Assembly: GCF_000003815.2 (NCBI RefSeq)
Contig: NC_049982.1
Location: 5,689,249-5,753,248 of the forward strand
Direction of reading: 5' to 3'
DNA length: 64,000 nucleotides
From: Branchiostoma floridae
Taxonomy: Eukaryota; Chordata; Leptocardii; Amphioxiformes; Branchiostomatidae
In this document: in pieces, positions 24,801 through 36,800 of the stretch
How the letters are laid out: each line of letters begins with the position of its first letter
How positions within the stretch are numbered: position 1 is the stretch's first letter
Translations under genes and position numbers: made by a program
The notes under the pieces: generated by a model
What the model was told of the DNA's origin: nothing
What the model saw: the letters and a program-made list of their open reading frames with translations, nothing else
The model's database searches: none

Positions 24801-27800
24801 CATTTACTTAATTAATTCGATATACGAGTACATAGAAGAACTTTATTGCTCGACATTTGTACATGGTACAATGTATGGCAACGACTGTTACACAAAGTAC
24901 AAAATAGGTGTATAGAATAAGACTTAATATCCTAATTAACATAACAAGAAGGGCTAACACATGTCTTTGATATAGTGTTACAATCGAGTTGGGCTATACA
25001 TGAGTTTCATTACTCTTTCTAATAGCAAAGCAGTCTTTGATATATTTGCCTATCTTTGCATTATGGGAGTTGTGGCATCCAAAGATATATACAAATCTGT
25101 ACATAAACGTTACAGTGTTGATGCCCTTGCCTAGAGGGAACACAGGCTAGGGACGAGTCTGTTTGATGATGGACCAAATGTTAGGCGTATTGAATTTCAC
25201 TATATAATTTTTAGATACATGTACTTGTTTTTGATATGTTTTGAAAATGGCTAAGCAACACTGAATGCGTTATCCAGGCATACGTGCGGTGAGCCTGTCT
25301 GTAAAGGAGGGGAGTCTTGACGCTAAGGAGACGTACCGAGTGTGGCTGCACGGTAACGTTACCGGTGTGGGAGACGGCTGGGCAGAACTGGTGCTGAGGA
25401 CCAACAGCCCTCCTGAGAACGGCACCTGTCGGATCAGTCCAGCTTCAGGTCAGAACCTTACGCACATAGAAGCTGAACTTGGTGGTCTTGTGATTAGGTT
25501 TGTGGACATAGAAGCCGGTTTTGGTATATATGTCGGAGGAAGTTGGCTTTAAGCTCATCTTATGCTCATCGGCTCATCAATCTGTCTGATGTATGTGCAA
25601 GAAATGAGTTCATAACACAGGTTTTGCCATTGCAAACCCGTAGATATATTAAAGTGCTGCAGATTCGGCTACACTGTTAACGAGACGGGGGCCGACACCG
25701 ACTTCCAAACTCCTTTGACCCTTTGCTGACGTCACACTTCCGGTCTGAATGTATGACGTAGGCTTTGGGTCATTTCAACTTGATAAGGATCAGAGGACTG
25801 ATCGAAAGCTTATTGGTAACTGCTTAATTTTGGATACAGATATAGAAATTAAAATCATAACGTTGACATTCTACTTTGTAAAGGTAGCTCTATTTCCTAC
25901 AGGCTACGCCTATCAGACGCGGTTCACGATCGAGTGTACCGGATGGGTGGACGAGAACACTGGGCGGAACGGCAGCCTCTCCTACTTCTTCTTCGCCCAG
26001 GTCGGGGAGGACAGCACGCTCCTGATGCACGGAAGTGACGCAGAGACGCCGCCCATCTACATCCGGGTCGGCGATCCCGGGAAGAACTGGACGGTGGACG
26101 TTGACATTCGCATCATCGACGTCGCCGGGGATTACAGATTATATCACCTGGCTGCCCAGGTAAACCATCAACGTCAAATCGTAGATATGTTCAAAACTCT
26201 GGATACTGTTTCTTAGTTTTCAAACCAAAAATTACCAGAGGTGTTCACGAGGCAACAGGTAGTTTTGCTACATTGTCAGTTCGCGACAGTTATTTCACCA
26301 AATGGCAAGTCGTTTTGCAACATGGCGCAACATATTCCGCCACATAGCAAAACTTATTTCGCCACATGGCACAAGTCATTTCACCACATGGCACAAGTTG
26401 TTTCGCCACATGGCAGAAGTCATTTTGTCACAAAATAATAGAGACACATGTTTTCAGGTATTGCCGAGATCTGACTGGTCCACTCTGACCGTGGATAACG
26501 ACTATCTGAGGCGCACCATCGCTGCCTTCAACACGTCCCTGCAGTTACCCGGTACCGACACGTGTACACTCGTGACAACTGCCGTGGAGGCAGTGGGATC
26601 CACGATAAACAACAAAGCCGTAAGTAGTGGTGATACCGATTTTAAGGTCAATTTAAGGCTTTGCTACCTTTCGCTGTTCCTCTCTATAGGCCTTGTGCTG
26701 TGGCTATGCGAGTGATTTTTAACCTGCTGCTCCTCCACTGCTGCCACGGATAATCAACACTAATTAACATTTTTACATTAGTTGCAAACAACAGCATATT
26801 TTTTTAGCTATAACTCTCCAACGTTTGCTGAATGAACGCCACATAAATTACCACATATGCCGCACACTGTGTGCCTTGATTGAGCTTTGTTTTTTTAGCT
26901 TGAGCTTGATTTCTGTGCGCTTACCTGTTCTTGCTGCTTCTTTCCGCCGAGGTTAATTGGTATCTTTATGTTGCTTTTTCTTTGGCCTGCTGAGAAAATT
27001 AAAAAAAAAGAAAGCACGCGATTTTCCATGCGCTAAAGCACCCCAACATGGCTGCAACTCGTGATGGCGTGGCTTTTCGATGTACAAACAAAATGTTTAC
27101 AATGACGTCACAAATTATCTAACCCCCTTTGAAACTGATGACAGTGGAATACCTCGGGAGGGCTTTTCAGCCCAAGCGGTAACACGATCTCGAGTGTACC
27201 CAAGGAGCAGCGAGAAGAGGTCGGTACCTATTCTTGAAACAGATTATCCGTATACTGACAAACATTATTTTTTTAGATACGCCAAATAGCAATTCTTGAT
27301 GCAACTGGATATAATTTTGGAAACGGTCAAACGGTTCGGACCGTTTTCAAGATCATATCCAGTTGCTCGAGCAATTGCTATTCGTCGTATCTTTATTAGC
27401 TGGATGTCTAACCTCTATCGACGTATCTTTTTTTTTTACTTTATTTTCAAGTAGAAAAAGAAATTCAGCTGACTTGTCGATCTCATTTTAGTCCTTTTAT
27501 CAAACTTCTGCCGTAGAAAGCTTTAATGTTTTTTTTTTCGTCACAGTTATTACTTTCTTTCCGAAATGTATCCTCGACAGGACCGTTTGGTTGTAGCGAG
27601 TTTCTTGGAGGATAACTGGGGTTGCGGAACGTCGGTTGGAGACCTGATTCAGTACGTCAGCGCTCTAGAAACCCTGACAAACAGAACCGACGAGTTAACA
27701 CACGCCACAAAGGTATCCATGTGACATGTGTGCAATGCACGTTTGTATACGCAAGCCCTTGGAAGTAATAAACATATTCTATCACTGCGGTAAAACAAAG

Positions 27801-30800
27801 TTGTATCGGTACGTACGGACTGCAGGCCATGTAGATGATTATGCTGCACACCCCGTAACGTGTTTACTGTAGAATGTCATCTATACATGTCATTATTGTC
27901 GTAAACGTTATTTGTTTCCAATACAACAGAACAAACGTCAATCGTACATCGTACCACATTTGAACCATAATTCTATTTGGGATTCAATATGCCTAAGTTG
28001 TTCTTCGTCTAGATTTAGAGAAAGCCCTCTTGAAGGCCCCAATGACCAATTGAAGCTTTGATTCTGCAGGGGAAAGCAGTACAACTGCTGACGAACATCA
28101 TTGGCCTTTTTGAGGCTCGGCTAGACGATCTGTACTTGGACGACTTTCGCTACTTGGCTTCAGGTAGTAGCTAAACTATTGTGATTTTATGATTGTGAGT
28201 TTACCTGACAGGTTAATGATTCTGAATGTCACTAACCCGACGAGAGCATGCCTTATTTGTTGCCATGTGATATCATGTATCATTTATCATACTCCACCGG
28301 TGCAATGGCCGAGTGGGTAGAGTATTCGCCTTGCATTCGGTAGGTAGTTCGATCCCCGGCCGAGTCATACCAAAGACTTTAAAAATTGTACATGCTGCTT
28401 TCTCTGCTTAGCACTCAGCATTCGGAAAAGAGTATGGAAGTTGATCATGAACACACACCACTACCAGTGGACTAGTCCTCTGCTGTAATGATTACACAAA
28501 GTAGTGTGGCCCAGGGCTACTAAAACGGAGATGGGCGCCACCCTATGCGCCATCAGTCGCGGGGAGGACTTTGACTTGACTTATCATACCCCATATCCGT
28601 ACTTATTTGACAGATGTGGCATCCATCATCAGTAACCTACTGGAGGCAGCGCTTGAAACGATGACTGAATACACGCCTGACCCGGACATGTCTCACGCTG
28701 AAATAATTTGGTACGAGAAGGAATTCGGTCTCCGTTCGGCCAATGAGGGAATGCTGGTAAGTACCAATAGTTCTTAAGAACTTCATTGAATCTTCATATT
28801 TCTGCACACTGTGCAAGTATGTTTCATCCGCGTATCAAAATGTAACAATATTGCATTCATGGGCCTAGGAAATATGGCCAGGCTTTCAACAAGTTCGTTG
28901 TTTATTAGGCTTGACAAAAAAGACGCTGTCCGCGCATACTATGGGAGCTGGTTCTTGTTCATGAAGCAAGAATGTATTTTCTCATTTGCTTGTGGAATTG
29001 TAGGAATCTACAGGGGAAGGCCAAGATCGGCCTGCATTCTTCAGTTCCTGGATGGTACAAACTTGCATGACCTAACCTGTGAACAGTAACGAGAAATACG
29101 AAACTGGTTAGGCTTCTACTTGGACAATGGGTTAGTGCATAGCACATAATAAATAAATATGTTCATTTTTAGCTGAAAAATCTGATGGATCAACTGGTCG
29201 CGGCACTCAACAAGTTCATCCGGGTTATCAACAAACGCCTGCTTGTGGGGGAGCCTCGTTTTGTGGTGACTCGACCCTCCTTTGAGCTGGTGATTGACAG
29301 GTCGTTCCCTGATGACGTGGGCAGCCGGGTGATAGAAGTCGGCCAAGGAAGCGTCACTCTCCCAGGGAAGGACGTGATGTTCAGTGATGGCGGTGCTAAG
29401 GAATTCGTCGATGCTGTGGTAAGTTTCTTGCATACATTCGGTGAAAATGACACATTTCAGATGGAAGTATAAACTATGACAACAATTGTAACCTTGCTTC
29501 CTTTTTATTGTCAAGTGTGATGTGAAATGATCACAAAACTACTCATTCATACTCTTAGCCCATTAAAGCCTTCTTTACACATCAGGCCCTGCTCTGGGCT
29601 GTGCTAACTTTTAGTCCCTGTCCAGCTCCTTCTTCTGAGACTTTGAAAGAATACTGGCTCTAGTCTCCACACACTTCTCGTGTCCCCCAAGCATGTTCAC
29701 AAGGCTTCCGCTTCCTACACTTTTGCACCCTCTCATCTGTTGATTACCCTCTCCAGTAATCGTTGTGAGTCCAGTCGGTTCCCAGGCTTCTCGAGCTCCA
29801 GCTGTTTCTGTGTCGTTCACTGTGGAATTACATATTGACTTGAACCTTTCAGGTCCTGGTGTTTTACGAGAACCCCTACAGTTGGAACATGACATCCCGT
29901 AGTCTCTCCACACCTGTGATGGAGGTCTTCTTCATAGCCGATGAAGATGAAGATCTTGTCATGGAGAATCTTGAAGATTTCTTCACTTTAAAGCTGCCAA
30001 ATGGCGACCACAACAGCACCAGTCCCGAAAACATACAAACGCATCGCTTCTCGGGACCCGAGGAAATGCTATTCTATAAAGTGAATAGAGGTTCTGACGA
30101 CGAAGCCTTGATACTACTTATACAGTTAACCAATGCTTCAGAAGGCGTTGACTTTGAGATATTTGCTCGAAAAGGCCAGCGACCGAACGAGACGGAGTAC
30201 GCCTATAAAGCGATTGAAAGGTCCCGGTATGGATCTGTGAAATTTCTTATCCCGCCCGAAGCTCTCAACGGCACTGGTAGTTACTTCATAGGAGTCAGAG
30301 AAGCGATTCATGGTCAAGAATCCACTCTGAACCGAAAGAAACGCTGTGGAAATTCACAAGGCAATGGGCAGCCAAGTTGTGGAATACAAAGCCCAGAGGA
30401 AAATTCAGGCTCTTTGGAACAAAGCCCAGAGGAAAACTCAGGCTCTTTGGAACAAAGCCCAGAGGAAAATTCAGGCTCTTTAGAACAAAGCCCAGAAGAA
30501 AACTCGGACTCTTTGGAACAAAACCCAGTGGAAAATTCAGGCTCTTTGGAACAAAGCCCAGAGGAAAATTCAGGCTCTTTGGAACAAAGCCCAGAAGAAA
30601 ACTCAGGCTCTTTGGAACAAAGCCCGGTGGAAAATTCAGGATCTTCGGAACAAAACTCACAAGAAAAGCCAGACACAACAACAACAACAACAACAACAAC
30701 AACGCAAGGACAACCAGGCACAATGAGGCCAGCAACAGAACAAGCAGGTTCTTCAGAAGAGATCACGCAAGGACAACCAGACGTGGTTACAGTTACAGAC

Positions 30801-33800
30801 TTCACGGAAGAAAGCACGCACGGACAGCTGAACATAACAACAACAACAACAACAACAACAGAAGCTTCTACATTCCAAGCTTTGACTGAAGAACCAGAAA
30901 GTTCAAGCGTAGCAGGTAGCACCACCACAAAACCGATCAACGCGAGCACACATCAAGTACTTACTACTGAACACTTTCGGACATCCTTGGTTCCAGTTGC
31001 AAGCGTCAATGGTAGCACCACCGTAGCACCGAAAAACACACATCCAAGTACTGCAGTAACTACTGGAAATTTTCAGACTCACACTGTTTCTGGTAAAAAC
31101 GCAACATTGTCAGAAATCCGAGTAGAATTTTTCTCAGCCGCCTGTCTGTTTTGGGATGAAAGCGCTCAGATCTGGAGTTCACAAGGATGTCACGTAAGTT
31201 TCGCAAAGTTGTATACAAGTATCTAGATAAGAGCGCTGGCAGTTCGAATCCCATGGACGTTGTTAGTCTGCTTTTCTATAAAGATTTAGACTACGGTGGT
31301 TTATAAATGTCTGTAATATTTTTTGTTGTTGCTAATTTTGGATATGTTCCCTTACTCTGCTACATGAGAATTAGAAGCATAGGGGTGAGGTTGGAACTTA
31401 AATGTCGTTTACATGATAAACGATGCCTTCTGACATTTAGATTTTATAAGGTTTATATATTAAAGGCAGACATGGCTGCTTGAAATGCAATTCAGTCCCT
31501 CTGCCCCTTAGGTTGGTGCGAACACGGACGCTGAAGATGTGGAATGCCTTTGCAACCACCTGACCGCCTTTGGAGGTAATTTCAATGTCGCGCCGAACTC
31601 CATCAACTTCGCTACGGTCTTCGCCAAGTTCGGACAACTGGACGAGAACCCGGTCGTCTTTTCGTTCGTGATCTCTACTCTTGTTGCCTACTTTGCACTG
31701 CTAGTCTGGGCCAAAAGAAAGGACAAAAAGGACACTAAAAACGTAAGTTGCTTTTAATCCCTTTTTTCTTTATACACTAGGTCACATAATAAGTACGATA
31801 GTACGATCGCAAACTGGTTGCCTTGTCGGGATATCCGTGCATGCGTCGGACAAAATTAAGCTGTCTTGTTACAGAATTGGCTCTATTAGAACCCAGCTGG
31901 CTGTTGTTTCTTTCGCAACCTGCATGAAAGTTCTACAGCGTGAAAATCGTACGACAGTATACGACTTACGTGGCCGCGGAGTGACAAAGTCTTGGATCTG
32001 TGGTATTCGACGATTAATATTTTTCAGGTAACAAAACAGTTCACCGACGATGAACTCTCCCGTTCTAGTCTTTCTAAACATGATCTTACGAACAGATACT
32101 TAGCCCGGTAGTTACCGCATTCTTAAACGATGATTAAAATGGTCACCTGTGTTTTGTCCGTAATATGAAGCCTGACAAAGCCTTGGATGCAATCGTTCTG
32201 ACTTGACCTGTTTGTTTCGCAAGTGGACAGTGTCCCCCGTTGGAGGAAACCGGCCCGGCGACACCTGTGGCTACCTGGTGAACATCACCACTGGGCAGCG
32301 ACTCGGCGCGGGGACGCGATCAAATGTCGGCATCATCATATACGGAACGGATGGCGACACGGGAGCTCGGAGACTCAGAGATCCAGACAAGAAAGTAAGA
32401 ACTTATTCAAATCTTTGTCCCGTTTCCAGGTGGTTTCAAGCACATATAAGCCGGTTATTGATTAAACTGCGCATGCGCCGCGAATCGCATTGAGGGTAAT
32501 GATTTGAAAGCCACACTTAACTTGAAGTGTTGGTTAGATAAAGTTAAGTTTTTCTATTATGTAGCAAGCATGCTCTACACAAGTGCTGTTAAGAGTTGGG
32601 GGCCTTTACCTTTACATAATACATACAGTGCGTATCACCCATAAGTCACGTCGCAGTTCTAAGCGAGCATGTAACATCCATTGGCATAATACCGGTCGGT
32701 TTACTGCAATTTCTCAAGCAATGCTAATTTGGCAAATGATCAACGCATCATTTTCTCCAGTTACATGTTGCTGTTACAGCTTACCTTTGCTACTTCTTCT
32801 GTGTAAATTATTTTGTCTCTCTGGTCCTGCTAAAAACATAATATCGTAATTGGAACGCACCGCGGAATTGCACGGAGAACGGGCGCGTGGTTGGAAGGGG
32901 GTGCACTATACCGGCCGAACGAAACACGGCACAATTAACTGCCGCTATGTACCTTTATACATCCTCTGTTGCTCCTTTCTTTCCTGTTAGTAGTTGCACA
33001 AAACAAAAATCTGCATGAGCATACAAAAAGTCATGAGAAAATGGGCGTATACTGACAAGAATTTCATTTAATTTTGGTCCGTCACAACCGCTATGACGTA
33101 AAACTTTACTGCTGGCCGTAGCATTAAAAATGGCGGGAAAATGGCGGCGTACGTTCAATTTGACCCATTCAGCCGTAGATCTGGGCGATAATACAACGGT
33201 TCCTCACACTTTTACACGAGTTGTAGGTCACCAAAAGAAATTCAAGATTGCTGTTGAATCATGCTCGTCTTGTGCCGTGAGCACATGTGATTATTATCTA
33301 CAAATCTGGCGATGAACGTGACAGTGTGTTTGTCCCACGACGAGCTCGCCTGCCCCGAAAATGACCTGAAAACTTTTGGCCTTGTTGTCTTCGAATGCAT
33401 TGTTATCGATGCTTTGTAAATTATGTATTGGACACCTAGATGTCTGAAGTGTGCATACCTCAGAAATAACTATTGTTGCATGTGTAGATCTCTTTAAGTT
33501 CCACTATTTTAATCGACCGGTATAAGGCTTATGACCGGTATTATGCCAATGCATGTTACCGTACACGTGATTCAGCCCAAGGTTAAAGTTTAAGGCACCT
33601 AACTTTTGAGTTGTCCTTGGTCTAGGCTGCTGGCCACATGGATGTATTTTTATCGTCTCAGAGGTCTTAACCTCTATCTTACCTTCTCTTACCTCATTTA
33701 GGTTGCGGTTACAGGGGCTTAACTTTAAACACTTATAACTCGCCAACAATGCATGCAATCCGGAAACGGTTTTTGATAGTGGCTTTTTGTTTTCTTTCGA

Positions 33801-36800
33801 CAGGTATTCAGCCGAGGCCACATCAATAGTTTCCTGCTGACGACACCACAGCCCTTGGGAAGCCTGACGCACCTGCACATCTGGCACGACAACTCCGGGA
33901 AGGGATCCAGCGCTGGGTGGTTTCTGGACAACGTAGTTGTCAAAGATTTGCAAGGCAACAAGATGTACGTAGCAACTGATTGGTTTTGGCATAACAACCA
34001 TATGTATTGTATTGCATTGTATACTCTTATTCGGTGCAGAGAGCTTAAGGTGTTGATGAGTTCTAAACCTGCAAATACCAAACAGAGAAACGATTTTCGT
34101 GATTCTATTGCCTACAGCTTGGGTACATAAGGGTGCGTTTTTGTATGCACATGAGATTGTATTCGCCAAGATTGTATTCCACTAACTATAGCTTTGATCA
34201 ACATCCAAAAGACCAGATCAACTTATAATTGTGGAAAACCAATCACATTTCATGCCGACAGAGCCCACATCTTTCCGCACAGGTTTTATTTCCAGTGTAA
34301 CCAGTGGCTGGCTGTTGATCAGGACGACGGGCGGGTGAGCCGAGTTCTGCCGGTGGATGGATGGGAGCAGATAACCGACTTCAAAAACCTATTCTCCAAG
34401 AGGTGAGTCGAAAGCATGGGTATCGTTTGTACAGATCGAAGAAAGGAAATTAAGTAGGAACATGGGAACATGGAAGGCAATTCAAGCCTTTCTACTTATT
34501 TGACAGATATCTGTTTGGTGTCATTTCACATACAATTCGTATTCAGTGGGAAGTTGGAAAATCTCAAGCTCTTGTTGATGTGCACAATACGATGATTTGT
34601 AATCTGGTTAGGACAATAACAATAGTCCCTAAGTCAAGTGGCTTTCAGTAAGATTCACACCCTTCCTTGGTTTCATTTTTACAGATGTTATGATATATAG
34701 TAGCATCTTGGATTGAATGATTTTATACGTATATTTGCTTTTATAATCAATACTTCCAATGTTTCAAACAAAGTTTGTCTGGATGATAAAACAATCGTGG
34801 CAAAAAATGCTATAGACCATATTTCTTGGATTTTGCTCTAAAGATTTGCCCGCGAAACCATCGAGAAGTCTTTCTCACCCGATAATGAAACTTGTTGCAC
34901 TTTCAGTGCCGTCAGACAGCTGTTTGACGGCCACTTGTGGTTCTCGGTGGCGTGGCGTCCCAACAGGAGTAACTTCAGCCGTGTCCAGCGCCTGTCCTGC
35001 TGCCTCACCCTGCTGTTCTGCACCATGGTCACTAACGCCATGTTCTACAGGACAGACACGAGCGTCAAGGATCCAGGAAGGTAGCCCTTACAGATCTCAG
35101 TTCTATATTAATAAAGAGGCTGCTGTCTTTCTGCTCAGCAGCTACATGTAAAATTGGGCCATGGGAGAAACCAGAATTTTGCAAATGACCTGAGTCTTAC
35201 AGATGTGTCCTATGTGGCAGAGACTGCAATTTTCGCATAGGACTGTTAGTTAAGTCATAGTCAAAGCTGTAGAGCTGATATCAATTAGGATTTTACCATT
35301 GACCGAAGGAGGCCATACGATAATAAAACTATATTTCTAGTAAAATGCGATTGTATTTTAATGGGTTAATGATCATGACTTAGTGGTCTGTGGATGACCT
35401 TTGCAAGTAGATCATAGAAGTCAGTGGTTAGATAATGCAATCAAAACTTTATTGTTTTCAGTTTCAAATGATTGACAATTGTCAAAGCAGTGTTGTATGG
35501 TTTTACCTCGATGTACATCAAACGTCATGAGATGCCAGGGGAAACAATAGCACTTAAATGGTCTTTGTTATTTCCGAAAGGTTCACAATTGGGCCGCTGA
35601 AACTGTCCATGTACGAGCTGTACGTCAGCGTGGTGTCCAGTGTCATCACCCTGCCAGTCACGTTAGCAGTGGTGGAGCTGTTTCGGCGCAGCAAGCCCAA
35701 ACCGAAGGTACGCACGCTCAAGTTCATCCCCGTATAGTATATATGAGGTGCCACGATTGCTGCTGCAGACATATTTAAACTCAACTTCTTCTTTCAGCAC
35801 TTTCTTGAGTGTCAGCTTCTAGCACTTTCCAGCACGGCCAAAGATCTCTTCTATGAGCTTTCCCCTTCTTTCTAATGTGCCTCAATTTAATGAACTTGAA
35901 CTCACAGCAATCAGTCGTCCCCGGTATATTTTGCCTTGTCCAAGGATTACGCAAAAATACGCTCTCCCTCCTAGGCCCTTCTGTTCTACATACCAAGGCA
36001 AGAGTAGTCCTCATGTGGCCATATACTACTCACACACTCATACGTATATTAGGATTCATAGACACTTAAATGCATTGTCAATGGTTTGGAGAGACCTGAC
36101 AATTGGGAAGGTGCACCATATTTCTTAAACAGGTTGCAAAAGTTTGTGACTCGGGGTGTAACGTTAACATGGTACTTGATAATTGTGAAAGCAGAAGACT
36201 ATGTGCGCGTGCAGACAGTATATGATAAATCCAGTATATGATATAAATTATAATGAAAGCGAAGCTTAATCTACAATTAACTTACATTAGGTATCCAGAG
36301 GAACATCTGACAGCGTTGTCAAGGTGATTGACTGGAGGGTCGAGCTGGCTAAAAAGCAGCTTTACAAGCCGCCAGCACCGCCGCCAGCCAAGGGCCTGCC
36401 GTACTTCTACACGTACATCGCCTGGTGCCTGGTGTTCCTGGCCGTCACCGCCTCAGGCTTCTTCACCATCCTGTACGGACTGGAGTGGGGGAGGGAGAAG
36501 TCTCTGGACTGGCTCACGTCCATCCTGCTGGGGATATTTGAGTCGGTGCTCTTCGTGCAGCCCATCAAGGTATATGTATATATACGCCATATGCCATTCT
36601 TCCATTCGCTAAGATTAGGTTTGATTTGAGGAAAATGGGTTATCGATAATGTTTCTGACGATGTATGAGGCTGTGCCTTTGTCTTGACCTGTGAAAGAAG
36701 TTCTTTGGTTTTGGGCGTCTTTTCTTGGCACAGCCTAGAAATGTCAACATGTTACGACCAAGAATGGAAGGTTTCTTAACGCCCCCCTTTTGATATTAAA

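Larger units (their letters stand above)
23942..29418 (+). other. Gene A exons 32-40: REJ region
   Basis: Exons: 23942-23966, 24138-24322, 25278-25448, 25903-26159, 26458-26619, 27581-27712, 28070-28163, 28614-28756, 29173-29418. The 25-nt micro-exon (FHAMRLAI plus split codons) bridges the last EGF to [19 protein letters not shown], whose Cys pattern matches gene B (CFSNCNRKINPSEKLVLV). Later parts show [20 protein letters not shown], the [11 protein letters not shown] block and [13 protein letters not shown], all typical of receptor-for-egg-jelly modules. The last exons are helical ([33 protein letters not shown]) as usual between REJ and GAIN. REJ regions were named from sea-urchin sperm receptors and occur in PKD1 and PKDREJ. 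Confidence 0.8.

Noticed and set aside
25658-25740. Possible extra REJ exon reading [18 protein letters not shown]
   Set aside because: An AG precedes it, but the phase does not fit exon 34, a stop follows without a donor, and exon 34 joins exon 35 ([15 protein letters not shown]) perfectly.
26241-26715. Plus-strand frame linking the CCACATGGCA minisatellite to gene A exon 36
   Set aside because: The AG at 26456-26457 gives the proper phase-0 exon start; the upstream part is repeat without stops.
28300-28372. tRNA gene on the plus strand
   Set aside because: It is the head of a SINE flanked by a target-site duplication about 285 bp apart.
30314-30949. Minus-strand open frame of 211 codons antisense to the gene A repeat exon
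   Set aside because: It is made of the same 33-bp repeat and triplet runs read backwards, with no start context or domain; repeats without stops make long frames on both strands.
33504-34169. Minus-strand open frame of 221 codons over gene A exon 44
   Set aside because: It overlaps a well-supported PLAT exon and an intron, with no recognisable domain.
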